A DNA stretch of 64,000 nucleotides from Synaphobranchus kaupii (taxonomy: Eukaryota > Chordata > Actinopteri > Anguilliformes > Synaphobranchidae): the NCBI GenBank assembly GCA_029718625.1, contig CM056389.1:19493147-19557146 (forward strand), read 5' to 3'. A program made the translations under genes and the position numbers. Below the pieces are notes generated by a model. It was not told the origin of the DNA and searched no databases. It saw only the letters and a program-made list of their open reading frames with translations. Shown piece after piece: positions 24,227 to 60,480 of this stretch; within the stretch, counting starts at the first letter, position 1, and each line of letters opens with the position of its first letter.

Positions 24227-24479
24227 CTGAAATACAAAAGAAATGAATACATTAAAAAAAAATTTTTTTAGAGGAGCAATTCCCAGTCTCCAAGCACCTG
24301 TTCTGCAACTGTTTGCATCTGTCTGTGTTCCTGTTGACTGGATGGACCACTAGCTCAACCTTGAGAGCACTGATGCAGCAGCGCGTTTTACTGACTTTTT
24401 TCAATAAATTTAGTACCACCTCATGCACTAAACTTACACACACTACGGTAGGTATTTTGATGACGTATGGGTGTACATA

Positions 24480-27400
24480 GCATTTTCATCATAAATGTCT
24501 AAAATCTCATGTTTCACTTATTTTACTGCAGTTATGAAGTAAATATAATTTACTATCCATTGGAATGAAAAAAAGCTATTTTTATTTTCTGACCCTTTTC
24601 TGGACATAACACTATAGTCATGTCTTTTCCTGTTCCCCAAAACACATTTTTCATCATAAATGTCTCAATTTTCATAATTTTTCACTCATTTCATCGCAGT
24701 TATGAAGTAACTGTAATTTACTATCCATTGGAATTAAAAAAAGCTATTTTTATTTTCTGACCCTTTTCTGGGCATAACACTAGTCTTATGTCTTCCTGTT
24801 CCCCAAAACACATTTTTCATCATAAATGTCTCAATTTTCATTATTTTTCACTCATTTCATCGCAGTTATGAAGTAAATATAACTTACTATCCATTGGAAT
24901 CAATAAAAGCTTCTTTTTTTTTCTGACCCTTTTTTGGACATGTCTTTTGTCTTTTCCTGTTCACCAAAACACAGTTTTCATCATAAATGTCTCAATTTTC
25001 ATTATTTTTCACTCATTTCATCGCATTTATGAAGTAACTAATTTACTATCCACTGGAATCAAAAAAAGCTATTTTTATTTTCTGACCCTTTTTTGGACAA
25101 AAGACTATAGTCTTATGTCTTTTCCTGTTCCCCAAAACACATTTTTCATCATAAATGTCTCAATTTTCATTATATTTCACTCATTTCATCGCATTTATGA
25201 AGTAACTGTAATTTACTATCCATTGGAATCAAAAAAAGCTATTTTTATTTTCTGACCCTTTTTTGGACATAAGACTATAGTCATGTCTTTTCCTGTTCCC
25301 CAAAACACATTTTTCATCATAAATGTCTCAATTTGCATTATTTTTCACTCATTTCATCGCAGTTATGAAATAAATATAATTTACTATCCATTGGAATAAA
25401 AAAAAGCTATTTTTATTTTCTGACCCTTTTTTGGACATAAGACTATAGTCTTATGTCTTTTCCTGTTCCCCAAAACACATTTTTCATCATAAATGTCTCA
25501 ATTTTCATTATTTTTCACTAATTTCATCGCAGTTATGAAGTAAATATAATTTACTATCCATTGGAATCAAAACAAGCTATTTTTATTTCCTGACCCTTTT
25601 TTGGACATAAGACTATAGTCTTATGTCTTTTCCTGTTCCCCAAAACACATTTTTCATCATAAATGTCTCAATTTTCATTATTTTTCACTCATTTCATCGC
25701 AGGTATGAAGTAACTGTAATTTACTATCCATTGGAATCAAAAAAAGCTATTTTTATTTTCTGACCCTTTTTTGGACAAAAGACTATAGTCTTATGTCTTT
25801 TCCTGTTCCCCAAAACACATTTTTCATCATAAATGTCTCAATTTTCATTATGTTTCACTCATTTCATCGCATTTATGAAGTAACTGTAATTTACTATCCA
25901 TTGGAATCAAAAAAAGCTATTTTTATTTTCTGACCCTTTTTTGGACATAAGACTATAGTCTTATGTCTTTTCCTGTTCCCAAAACACATTTTTCATCATA
26001 AATGTCTCAATTTTCATTATTTTTCACTCATTTCATCGCAGTTATGAAATAAATATAATTTACTATCCATTGGAATAAAAAAAAGCTATTTTTATTTTCT
26101 GACCCTTTTTTGGACATAAGACTATAGTCTTATGTCTTTTCCTGTTCCCCAAAACACATTTTTCATCATAAATGTCTCAATTTTCATTATTTTTCACTAA
26201 TTTCATCGCAGTTATGAAGTAAATATAATTTACTATCCATTGAATCAAAACAAGCTATTTTTATTTTCTGACCCTTTTTTGGACAAAAGACTATAGTCAT
26301 GTCTTTTCCTGTTCCCCAAAACACATTTTTCATCATAAATGTCTCATTTTCATTATTTTTCACTAATTTCATCGCAGTTCTGAAGTAAATATAATTTACT
26401 ATCCATTGGAATCAAAAAAAGCTATTTTTATTTTCTGACCCTTTTTTGGACATAAGACTATAGTCTTATGTCTTTTCCTGTTCCCCAAAACACATTTTTC
26501 ATCATAAATGTCTCAATTTTCATTATGTTTCACTCATTTCATCGCATTTATGAAGTAACTGTAATTTACTATCCATTGGAATCAAAAAAAGCTATTTTTA
26601 TTTTCTGACCCTTTTTTGGACATAAGACTATAGTCTTATGTCTTTTCCTGTTCCCAAAACACATTTTTCATCATAAATGTCTCAATTTGCATTATTTTTC
26701 ACTCATTTCATCGCAGTTATGAAATAAATATAATTTACTATCCATTGGAATAAAAAAAAGCTATTTTTATTTTCTGACCCTTTTTTGGACATAAGACTAT
26801 AGTCTTATGTCTTTTCCTGTTCCCCAAAACACATTTTTCATCATAAATGTCTCAATTTTCATTATTTTTCACCTCATTTCATCGCAGTTATGAAATAAAT
26901 ATAATTTACTATCCATTGGAATGAAAAAAAGCTATTTTTATTTTCTGACCCTTTTTTGGACATAAGACTTATAGTCTTATGTCTTTTCCTGTTCCCCAAA
27001 ACACATTTTTCATCATAAATGTCTCAATTTTCATTATTTTTCACTCATTTCATCGCAGTTATGAAATAAATATAATTTACTATCCATTGGAATCAAAAAA
27101 AGCTATTTTTATTTTCTGACCCTTTTTTGGACATAAGACTATAGTCTTATGTCTTTTCCTGTTCCCAAAACACATTTTTCATCATAAATGTCTCAATTTT
27201 CATTATTTTTCACTAATTTCATCGCAGTTATCAAATAAATATAATTTACTATCCATTGGAATCAAAAAAAGCTATTTTTATTTTCTGACCCTTTTTTGGA
27301 CATAAGACTATAGTCTTATGTCTTTTCCTGTTCCCAAAACACATTTTTTCATCATAAATGTCTCAATTTTCATTATTTTTCACTCATTTCATCGCAGTTA

Positions 27401-28648
27401 TGAAGTAACTGTAATTTACTATCCATTGGAATCAAAAAAAGCTATTTTTATTTTCTGACCCTTTTTTGGACATAAGACTATAGTCTTATGTCTTTTCCTG
27501 TTCCCCAAAACACATTTTTCATCATAAATGTCTCAATTTTCATTATTTTTCACTCATTTCATCGCAGTTATGAAATAAATATAATTTACTATCCATTGGA
27601 ATCAAAAAAAGCTATTTTTTATTTTGTGACCCTTTTTTGGACATAAGTCTTTTGTCTTTTCCTGTTCACCAAAACACAGTTTTCATCATAAATGTCTCAA
27701 TTTTCATTATTTTTCACTAATTTCATCGCAGTTATGAAGTAAATATAATTTACTATCCATTGGAATCAAAAAAGCTATTTTTATTTTCTGACCCTTTTTT
27801 GGACATAAGACTATAGTCTTATGTCTTTTCCTGTTCCCCAAAACACATTTTTCATCATAAATGTCTCAATTTTCATTATTTTTCACTAATTTCATCGCAG
27901 TTATGAAGTAAATATAATTTACTATCCATTGGAATCAAAAAAAGCTATTTTTATTTTCTGACCCTTTTTTGGACATAAGACTATAGTCTTATGTCTTTTC
28001 CTGTTCCCCAAAACACATTTTTCATCATAAATGTCTCAATTTTCATTATTTTTCACTAATTTCATCGCAGTTATGAAGTAAATATAATTTACTATCCATT
28101 GGAATCAAAAAAAAGCTATTTTTATTTTCTGACCCTTTTTTGGACATAAGACTATAGTCTTATGTCTTTTCCTGTTCCCCAAAACACATTTTTCATCATA
28201 AATGTCTCAATTTTCATTATTTTTCACTCATTTCATCGCAGTTATGAAATAAATATAATTTACTATCCATTGGAATCAAAAAAAGCTATTTTTATTTTCT
28301 GACCCTTTTTTGGACATAAGACTATAGTCTTATGTCTTTTCCTGTTCCCAAAACACATTTTTCATCATAAATGTGTCAATTTTCATTATGTTTCACTCAT
28401 TTCATCGCAGTTATGAAATAAATATAATTTACTAACCATTGGAATCAAAAAAAGCTATTTTTATTTTCTGACCCTTTTTTGGACATAAGACTATAGTCTT
28501 ATGTCTTTTCCTGTTCCCCAAAACACATTTTTCATCATAAATGTCTCAATTTTCATTATTTTTCACTCATTTCATTGCATTTATGAAGTAACTGTAATTT
28601 ACTATCCACTGGAATCAAAAAAAGCTATTTTTATTTTCTGACCTTTTT
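24480..28648. repeat. Tandem array, about 170-bp unit, roughly 24 copies, runs into an assembly gap
   Basis: Landmarks CATCATAAATGTCTCAATTT, ATTTACTATCCATTGGAAT and CTGACCCTTTTTTGGACA recur every 165-172 bp across 4.2 kb. Most units carry the perfect 20-bp palindrome CATAAGACTATAGTCTTATG. The leftmost units (24480-24980) are more diverged and the inner units nearly identical, the usual pattern of a homogenised array with a decaying edge. Variants such as GTAACTGTAATTT against AAATATAATTT recur in blocks. The array lies in the dclk1 intron upstream of the DFG exon. Its true length is unknown because the contig ends inside it. Confidence 0.97.
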
Positions 28649-29148
28649 NNNNNNNNNNNNNNNNNNNNNNNNNNNNNNNNNNNNNNNNNNNNNNNNNNNN
28701 NNNNNNNNNNNNNNNNNNNNNNNNNNNNNNNNNNNNNNNNNNNNNNNNNNNNNNNNNNNNNNNNNNNNNNNNNNNNNNNNNNNNNNNNNNNNNNNNNNNN
28801 NNNNNNNNNNNNNNNNNNNNNNNNNNNNNNNNNNNNNNNNNNNNNNNNNNNNNNNNNNNNNNNNNNNNNNNNNNNNNNNNNNNNNNNNNNNNNNNNNNNN
28901 NNNNNNNNNNNNNNNNNNNNNNNNNNNNNNNNNNNNNNNNNNNNNNNNNNNNNNNNNNNNNNNNNNNNNNNNNNNNNNNNNNNNNNNNNNNNNNNNNNNN
29001 NNNNNNNNNNNNNNNNNNNNNNNNNNNNNNNNNNNNNNNNNNNNNNNNNNNNNNNNNNNNNNNNNNNNNNNNNNNNNNNNNNNNNNNNNNNNNNNNNNNN
29101 NNNNNNNNNNNNNNNNNNNNNNNNNNNNNNNNNNNNNNNNNNNNNNNN
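28649..29148. other. Assembly gap of exactly 500 N
   Basis: The round length indicates a placeholder for unknown distance between two contigs, not a measured gap. The order and orientation of the two sides are therefore inferred by scaffolding and not by contiguous sequence. Confidence 0.98.
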
Positions 29149-29680
29149 TCCATAACGTTAATGGCTGCTCTTTTATTACTTTTGGAGAACGAGGGAAATG
29201 TCAATAAGTGGCATTTACTTGTGGAAAGGCTTAGGGCAGACCCAACCGATGTGTTGCGGTTTAGTGATAAAACACTTATTAGAGCCCATCACTCTATTAA
29301 TTCGTCTGGCTTGAAATTGAAAGCTCACAGTTTTTGCTCCATTTTTAGGATAGTCACGGACTCGCAGTGCTTGTTGGCGTCTCTGCTAGAACGTCGACAA
29401 ACTAACGTCGGTTTGTTTCGTAGCGCGCACCGATCAGCTGTGCGTCATATGAAAAAGTGGCGTCGGTTGTTAGCTAACAGACATGAAAGTTGATCAACGA
29501 CTTCCGATTGAGTATTTAGGATTTCCTAACCTGAGATAAGATAGGATGGAGTAAGATAAGATAGGATTCCCAACGTTAGTTAAGATTTGTTTCTGTAATA
29601 CGAATTTGTGAAAAATCCTATCTTAGACCTGTCGCATCTTAACTTGGGCTTAAGACACAATGCTTCTGTAATGCGGCCCC
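29149..29680 (+). mobile_element. Right part of a possible PIF/Harbinger-like element
   Basis: The stretch ends in TTCTGTAATGCGGCCCC, and a similar inner phrase TTCTGTAATACG precedes it with GATAAGATAGGA repeats. GGGGCC-type tips with such subterminal repeats are seen in fish Harbinger-like elements. A 110-codon plus-strand frame (29161-29493) is open but shows no domain I recognise. The left end is lost in the gap. Confidence 0.35.
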
Positions 29681-30770
29681 GGGAGACCAATAATGCTGCT
29701 CGTCTCATTCCTCCCCTCCAATCAGAGACTGATTTAGAGCTGAGTGGGATCTCTGGCCAATCAGTAACATGACTAAATAAATTAACTCAGAGGTCGAAAA
29801 GAAAAACAGCTGTATTACTGTCCTCGAGGGCCAGATTTGAGTATCCCTGCTGTGTGGGTACAGTGGTGATTTTGTGGGTCATGGGACCTCAGCTTCGATT
29901 TGCCAGCCAAACATCTGTGTATAACCTGTGTATAACTCCCGGGTGGCACCCAATGAACACTTTGACCTTTGACCCTGAACCATGGGCTCCTAATACTTCT
30001 ACAGGAAACAAGATTTTATGGTTTTTTATTATGTTTTTATGGGGGTAGGGGGGGGCGTCATAACTGCCAGGTGCGGTGCACTACAGAGCTTTAATTTCCT
30101 TCAGAAACCATGTCTCTTGGCACTACATTTTGTCATGGATAAGTCTTGCACCTGAATGGCCGTCAACTAGCATGGCGACACAAGTCGGTATCCATGACGA
30201 CACACACATGTAGCTGCACTGAGAGGCCAGATGTTCCGCATTTATAATTTATTTCCCTTCTCTCTCTCCTTTATTATGAAATCAGATTCAGGTGGCAGGT
30301 TGTGTCACTAGAATTAGAGACACGAGGAAACAAGGTCCATCTAAATATTCAACCTCATCTAAAGCCCATAGGACAGGTCAAAAATCCTCTCAACTAACTT
30401 CTGAATAGGCATGACATCTCCTACACCTACTAATCTATTGAGTAACAATTTTAGTGATATAGTTTATGTATATATTTTGTAAATTATTTTATTACTTCAT
30501 TATCAAAAGCAACACATTTTATCAGTTTATATTAAAATAATCCCTTTTTCTTGTTTGTCTCACAACATTAGATTGAAATGCTGGGCCAGATATTTCAGAT
30601 ATGGCATCTGAACATTAGAGAGTTCATATTTTAAATAAAACATCTTCCACATGTCCCAAATCCAGCTCCTGTTTAGCACCCCAAAACAAAACTCAAAATG
30701 AACATGTGAGGAGCATTATGGAGATTTAACTTTCTCTGGGAGCCATGTCTGTCACATTGATGCAAAGCAA
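29681..30770. other. nbea intronic DNA, no feature seen
   Basis: No exon on either strand was recognised. If nbea continued normally, the next BEACH exon (start RxYNDLNQYPVFPW in vertebrates) would be expected downstream on the minus strand, and it is not here. Confidence 0.45.
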
Positions 30771-30771
30771 G

Positions 30772-30818
30772 GCTGGGCTTGGTTAGCACCTGGATGGGAG
30801 ACCTGCTGGAAAAACCAA
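30772..30818 (+). pseudogene. 5S rRNA-derived fragment
   Basis: GGGCTTGGTTAGCACCTGGA, followed by TGGGAGACC, closely follows the 3' half of vertebrate 5S rRNA, including the internal promoter C box (TGGATGGGAGACC). The 5' half is absent. It may be a dispersed 5S pseudogene or the relic of a 5S-derived SINE. It directly abuts a MITE. Confidence 0.65.
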
Positions 30819-31084
30819 GGCTGTGTCTGAATCAGAGCACTATCTACTGCATCCTGTGTCCTGAGTACTGGCATATTGTATACTGCTTACTGCATGCTGT
30901 TTAGTGACATGCAGTATGCAAAAAATATCCTCCATACTATTATCAGCGAAAACCCAGAAAAAGTATATCTGTGGATTTTACGTACACGACATTTAAAGAA
31001 CATTTCGCCAACTTAACTTTGTCATCCAGTGTACTGAACAAGCATACTCAACAGTATAGAAGGGCATTGATTTGGACACAGCCC
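30819..31084. mobile_element. MITE with GGCTGTGTC terminal inverted repeats
   Basis: The left tip is GGCTGTGTCTGAATCA and the right tip, on the opposite strand, GGGCTGTGTCCAAATCA. The interior has repeated TACTGCAT phrases and no coding capacity. The type is known in fish genomes, but the superfamily is left open because no clean target duplication was found. Confidence 0.65.
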
Positions 31085-31299
31085 AAGTTACAGCTGAAAG
31101 TTGCATTGGTGGGCCAGTTGGGGGCGTGAGTAAAAACTGACAGGTTCAGTGTGAGTGTCACAGTCCTCTTGAGCAGGGGACCGGTAGGGAAAGAGAGAGG
31201 CAGCGAGGAAACGCGGGATGAAGGATAAAGCCGTGAAGGAGGGATGGAGGGATGAGAGAGGGGGATGAGGATGCAGGTGACAGAGGAGGCGGTGCTCAC

Positions 31300-55604
<24,305 letters not shown>

Positions 55605-55606
55605 CT

Positions 55607-58025
55607 GCGGGGGTTCAGAGGTCACAGAGAACCAATCAGAGTTCATGAACAGCAAGTTACCCTTCTTTGGTCAGGCTGTTCCATCAGTCCTCTGTGTGTA
55701 CTGATCTGTTTGTTAATTTTTGTTTATTTGATAATTTAAAAACATATAAAGCCAAGTTTCCTGGTGAACACAATAGTGTATGAAACTCATTTCCATTGTG
55801 TTCCTTTCACTGCTAAAATGAAGTGGAATATTTGTCAAACATGCAGTTTTATAGAAGGAAAACATTAGACAAAGATATGAAATTGCAAAAATAAGTTGCA
55901 ACACACAAGATAAGTAAGAGAGTGACTCGGACTAGGTTTAGTTTAGTGTCCTATAGTGAAGGGCTTTTTGCACTGGAAATAATCAGAGGCTGAAATGTTC
56001 ACACCTTGCCTGTACTCTGTACCTTTTCACAGCGCATTTCTTTAGTGTGCCATAAAATAACTAATTAGATTTCATGTTGATATCCTAATATAACCAAGCA
56101 CATCAGAGAGACACACACACACCTTTACTTGTGTTGCAATTTCTTACTTTGACCTGTAAACTGAAGGATGCAGCCTCTGTCATTGTAGACAGCATGTAGT
56201 TTGATGGTCGGTGTCGTGGTGGGGGGTGGCCCCTCTCAGATATGTGCAGCTGTGATTATAAACTCTAATGTGATTATAAACTGTGAATATAAACTCTAAA
56301 TATTCCCAAGGTTCCTGGAGCAACTGAAGGAAAATGCTTTTTTTTTTTTAATCCTGGCTCCTAACTTGAATTCTGAGGTGCAGAAAAAAGTCGGGGTTTG
56401 TGACAAAGTGCAGTATGTGACAAATCTGTAACTGGGATTCATAAAAATATCCTGACATTTTAGAAAAGTATTACAGCCCGTTCATTAAACACGCCGCAAA
56501 GGTTAAACTTAAAACCTCTTGGAGCACTTTTTTCCCTGAATGATTATATTCCCTCAGAGACATGACTGCTAAATGTAATGTAATGTCATTCGCGAATCAT
56601 ATCAGGAAACAATACCAGTACAACCAGTCTACCCCAGGAACACCCAGCACAAAATGTCCGACCTGACATCAACACCAGCATCACTCACATGAAGGAAACA
56701 ATTCATACTAATCACGTCTGAACACAGAACTCAACCCTATACAGGCATTCATTAACACGATGCCTCGCCTTGTGTGAAGCTGATATACCAGGCAGGTTTT
56801 CTTTTTTGCTCTTGTTTTTATGTTTTATAATGTTCATCTGCTGTCGCGGGTATATTCATTGTTATGTGCTGCGGAACAAATTGGCCCATGAGGACGGACA
56901 GACGGACGGACGGACAACCAACCAACCAACCAACCAACCAACCATACAAATCCACCTGCAGATAGTAAACCGCTATTCTTGTCCTAACAAGCAGAAATCA
57001 TGGCCATTTTTCCCCAAAATTTATCATTACATTGATGGGGTCTAAACTGATTATGAAGAGTAACATGGGGACCTCAATATATAGGCCATATATCTGCAAA
57101 TGTATGTGTGTGTGTGTGTGTTTGCATTTGTGTGTATCATGTGGGCAGTGCATGGTGTCTTACTGTGGATACAAATATAACAAACATTATAAATACTGAA
57201 TTGTAATTGTATTGTAATTTTTATGCATACATAAATATATCATATACGTATTTCTATATAAAAATCAAATCAATATTTCACATACATTTTATTTCTTTGC
57301 CAATATATGTTCAACTGAATGGAATAACCATTCCACGTCATCGTGAAATTTAATAACCAACATGGAAATGACAGAGGGAGAAAATAAAAGCCATTCATAA
57401 TGTAATGACAAGCGATGGCCTATGTTCTCCACAGCGTTCGGTGGGAAAGGCGCGGTCCGCGGGGCTACAAAGGCCACTCTGTGTGTCACGGGCAGGAAGA
57501 GGGCCTCAGAGATGCAGAGTGGCTCTTTCACAGAGAGCAGCTAACTGGGACCCGTGGGCCGGAACATTCACCAGTGGTGCAGTGCAGCGCGGGGTTAACA
57601 TTACCGTCCCACACATTTAACCCCAATAATTCACAGAGGGGTGTGTGTGTGTCTGTTTCAGAATGGAGAGTAAGAGAGAGGGTAGCCCGGCCCCCCCATG
57701 TCAGTCTTTATCGGAGTTTAAATTCACAGCGTTCCAGCACAAGTGCTTGTTTAACACCAGGCGCTCTGTCCACTCCAGCCAGTAATGAGCCTCTCTCATT
57801 CAATCCGCCACCTTTTCCCCTCCTCGCTCGCCCCGTCTCGCTCTCTTCATTCTTCTCCCATAATGTGCTCTCTCACTCACTCTCTCTCTCTCTCTCTAAA
57901 CCATAACTCTCTCTCTCTCCCTCCAACTGTGAATCATTCTCTCTCTCCATCACTTCCTATCTTTCCTCTCCCTCTAACTCAGACACTGTCTCACACCCTC
58001 CCTATCACACTCTCTATTGTCATCA

Positions 58026-58060
<35 letters not shown>

Positions 58061-58760
58061 GCCTCATTCTCCCCCCCAATATCCATCTCCCCCTGTTACT
58101 CTTTCTCTCAGTCCCTCGCTTTTATCCCTCTCTTTCTCTCTCCCTCTCTTCGTCTCTCACTCTTTCCACTAGCTCGCAGTTCGTCTCATCACTACAGCGC
58201 TGTTATCACAGAGGAAATTAAATAAATCAGATGAATTATGCAGCGAGTGGACAAAACCTACATGCGGCGTGACCCCCCTGACCTCCGCGCCTCTCTCGCA
58301 GCGTTTCCAGGCAACAAACGCGCATTGAACGGCCGCACTCACCGGAGGCCCCCGCGGCCGCATGCGAGGTCACCACGGTTACGATACGGCTCAGGCCGGA
58401 ACTTGGGCCACTTCATTCGGAAAATTAACCTCTGGGCACAGCGACAGAGGGAGCAACAGAGAGCCTTCGCACGCGGGCCAATCGACTCGGAAATAATCAA
58501 TCCCAGAATCACCCAGGCCTGTAAAACACGCTTTAGCCAATGTGGAAACGTCATACCGATGGACGGGGGGAGGGGGGGAAATACTTTCACTTTTACTCTC
58601 AGTAATCACAGGGTGTTGAGTGACATGACTGAGCAGTGCTGGGCTTAACTTAAGAAACATTAAGGTTTATTCATATGGTCCACAGCCAGAGTGACTACAA
58701 CTTTATAAAGAACAAGGGGAAAAAAACCTCCATTCATGAATAATAGAGAAAGCACATACG
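55607..58760. other. nbea intron or upstream DNA, no exon identified
   Basis: No exon was recognised on the minus strand. It contains (CCAA)n near 56917-56944 and CT-rich DNA from 57780 to 58180. The open frames at 57415-57906, 57785-58225 and 58238-58648 are low-complexity or lack domains. Confidence 0.4.

Positions 58761-58768
<8 letters not shown>

Positions 58769-58815
<47 letters not shown>
58769..58815. repeat. (CA)n microsatellite
   Basis: About 23 CA units in the nbea intron. Confidence 0.95.
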
Positions 58816-58818
<3 letters not shown>

Positions 58819-59086
58819 GTAATGAGGATAGGATGCAGACGACACAAAGCTTAAATCGAGGTTGCACACTTTATTTTTAACTCCAAAACTATATTTATTT
58901 ACAAAGAGCCAATCGTTTTGTCACCCCCATCCCTTCTTCACTTGATCCCTCACTGATCCAACACAGAGATCTTAATTCATGAACATAGTTTTGGAATTAG
59001 CGAGTGTGAGTGACCTCAACATAAGACTAACCCACAGAGAGGGCTGGTCTCTCTCCTGTTGGCCCGTGTGTGACATCAGGAGGACG

Positions 59087-59275
59087 AACACCAATAGGAA
59101 CACAGACATCAGATCACAACCAATGGGAACGCATATCAGATCACAACCAATGGGAAAACAGACATCAGATCACAACCAATGGGAACGCATATCAGATCAC
59201 AACCAATGGGAATATAGACATCAGATCACAACCAATGAGAAAACATATCAGATCACAACCAACGGGAATGTCCAA
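59087..59275. repeat. Minisatellite of alternating 29- and 27-bp units
   Basis: Each unit contains CAGATCACAACCAATGGGAA. Units with CAGACATCAG (29 bp) alternate with units with GCATATCAG (27 bp), so the true repeat is a dimer of about 56 bp. There are seven units in all, the last diverged. Each intact unit carries a CCAAT box. Confidence 0.92.
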
Positions 59276-60004
59276 TGTCAGATGACATCCAAAAGGAAAA
59301 CAACTATCAGATTACAACGGACCTTTTGGTCTTGGCCACACCACCTTTTAAGCTGCATACAATTTGTACTGTGAGTAAAGAGTCACATTATCCTGAAGCC
59401 AGGCCACACAAGGGGGGGGGGCAATATGAAAATTGAATAAGACCCTATTGTTTCCCGGTAAAAGGCTCCATTAGAGGGATAATTATGACAAATGGCGGCA
59501 ATTAGCGGGCGGGCTCTTCTGTAGGGGCGGAGGAGCTGCTTATCGTCAGCGTCACGCCGGCCCTCTGATGTGGAGACTCTGGCCTGGCGGATTAGGGGGT
59601 GCGTTTCCCTCCGCCCCGTCACCATGACGACATGCATTTCCCTCTCAGTTTCTGCAGCCCACAGCTGCACAGTTTAAATGCACTTCTGCGCTACGTCCAC
59701 CGGCCACAGTTTTCCGCCTTGATCTCCAAAGGTCGGGCGGCATTTACTGGAAATCCGTAACAGGAGTTTAAAAAGTCAAGCTCTTAAAACCTCCTGCTTC
59801 CTATTCCTCTCTTTACCGCTGACTCGTCTCTTTTTGGTTTAATTACATTTTCTGGCGGCAGTTTATTTGAGGCTTTGCTCATAACACGTTCATGACATTG
59901 TCGTAAGCGCTTCACAAGGCTTCGTGCCGCGTGTCACTACATGTCAAAAACAATCAAATAAATGACTCAGGAGAAATATTGACAGCTGTCATAACAGTGG
60001 TGAG
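59276..60004. other. nbea intron with a candidate conserved element
   Basis: No exon was seen. The part at about 59440-59660 is of balanced composition without repeats (GGCTCCATTAGAGGGATAAT, GACAAATGGCGGCAATTAGC) and could be a conserved non-coding element. This is a guess from texture. Confidence 0.3.
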
Positions 60005-60480
60005 ACGTGGGGCTGCTGGGTGGCTCATTTGGGTAAGGCGCCACACTGTGTGCATGGATGAGCCTCATGGCCTTGCATAAAATCGGGACCGTGCCTGTAG
60101 CGACTGTGGCCGGTAGCTCCATAGGGCGACGTGCAATTTTGTGATTACAGCGCCCAGGGAATGGGAGGGTTCAGTCAGATAGGGGTCTGTGTTTCATCGC
60201 TATCTAGCGACCCCTGCTGGTCGATCAGGCATGGCAGTCAAAGCCGCACATGAAAGGTCCTCCTCAGACTCTGCTCTGTGCAAGCTTAGCTGCAGTCTGC
60301 GGTGTGAAAAGAAGCAGCTTGACACCACGTGTTTCAGAGGAGAACCGTAGATGTCTACACTCTCCTGAATCGGCAGTAGGGTTCGTGCAGGTATGTGGCT
60401 GAGGCTGCAGACAATAGGCCACTTCAAATTGGGGTATGAATAGGATATGTTCAGCCCGCTTAGGGCACCAAATTTTCATT
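60005..60480 (+). repeat. tRNA-derived long SINE-like repeat
   Basis: The head GGTGGCTCATTTGGGTAAGG suits a tRNA A box. The body has GACTGTGGCCGGTAGCTCCA, TCTAGCGACCCCTGCTGGTC, CGTGTTTCAGAGGAGA and CTCCTGAATCGG, and the end CACTTCAAATTGGG. I recall this pattern from repeats in several fish genomes, without a name. The minus-strand open frames over it are not genes. Confidence 0.6.

Noticed and set aside
24947..25255. 102-codon open frame in the array
   Set aside because: It spans two satellite units and repeats itself; it is a product of tandem duplication.
28602..29204. Open frame across the N gap
   Set aside because: It is made of unknown bases and has no meaning.
29161..29493. 110-codon open frame just after the N gap
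   Set aside because: No domain recognised; it lies in what looks like the right part of a DNA transposon whose left end is missing.
58238..58648. 136-codon frame and its minus-strand partners in GC-rich DNA
   Set aside because: No domain and no matching splice sites; it does not resemble any nbea segment that I know.
59383..59670. 95-codon minus-strand frame considered as an upstream nbea exon
   Set aside because: The translation does not match nbea and the borders lack convincing splice sites.
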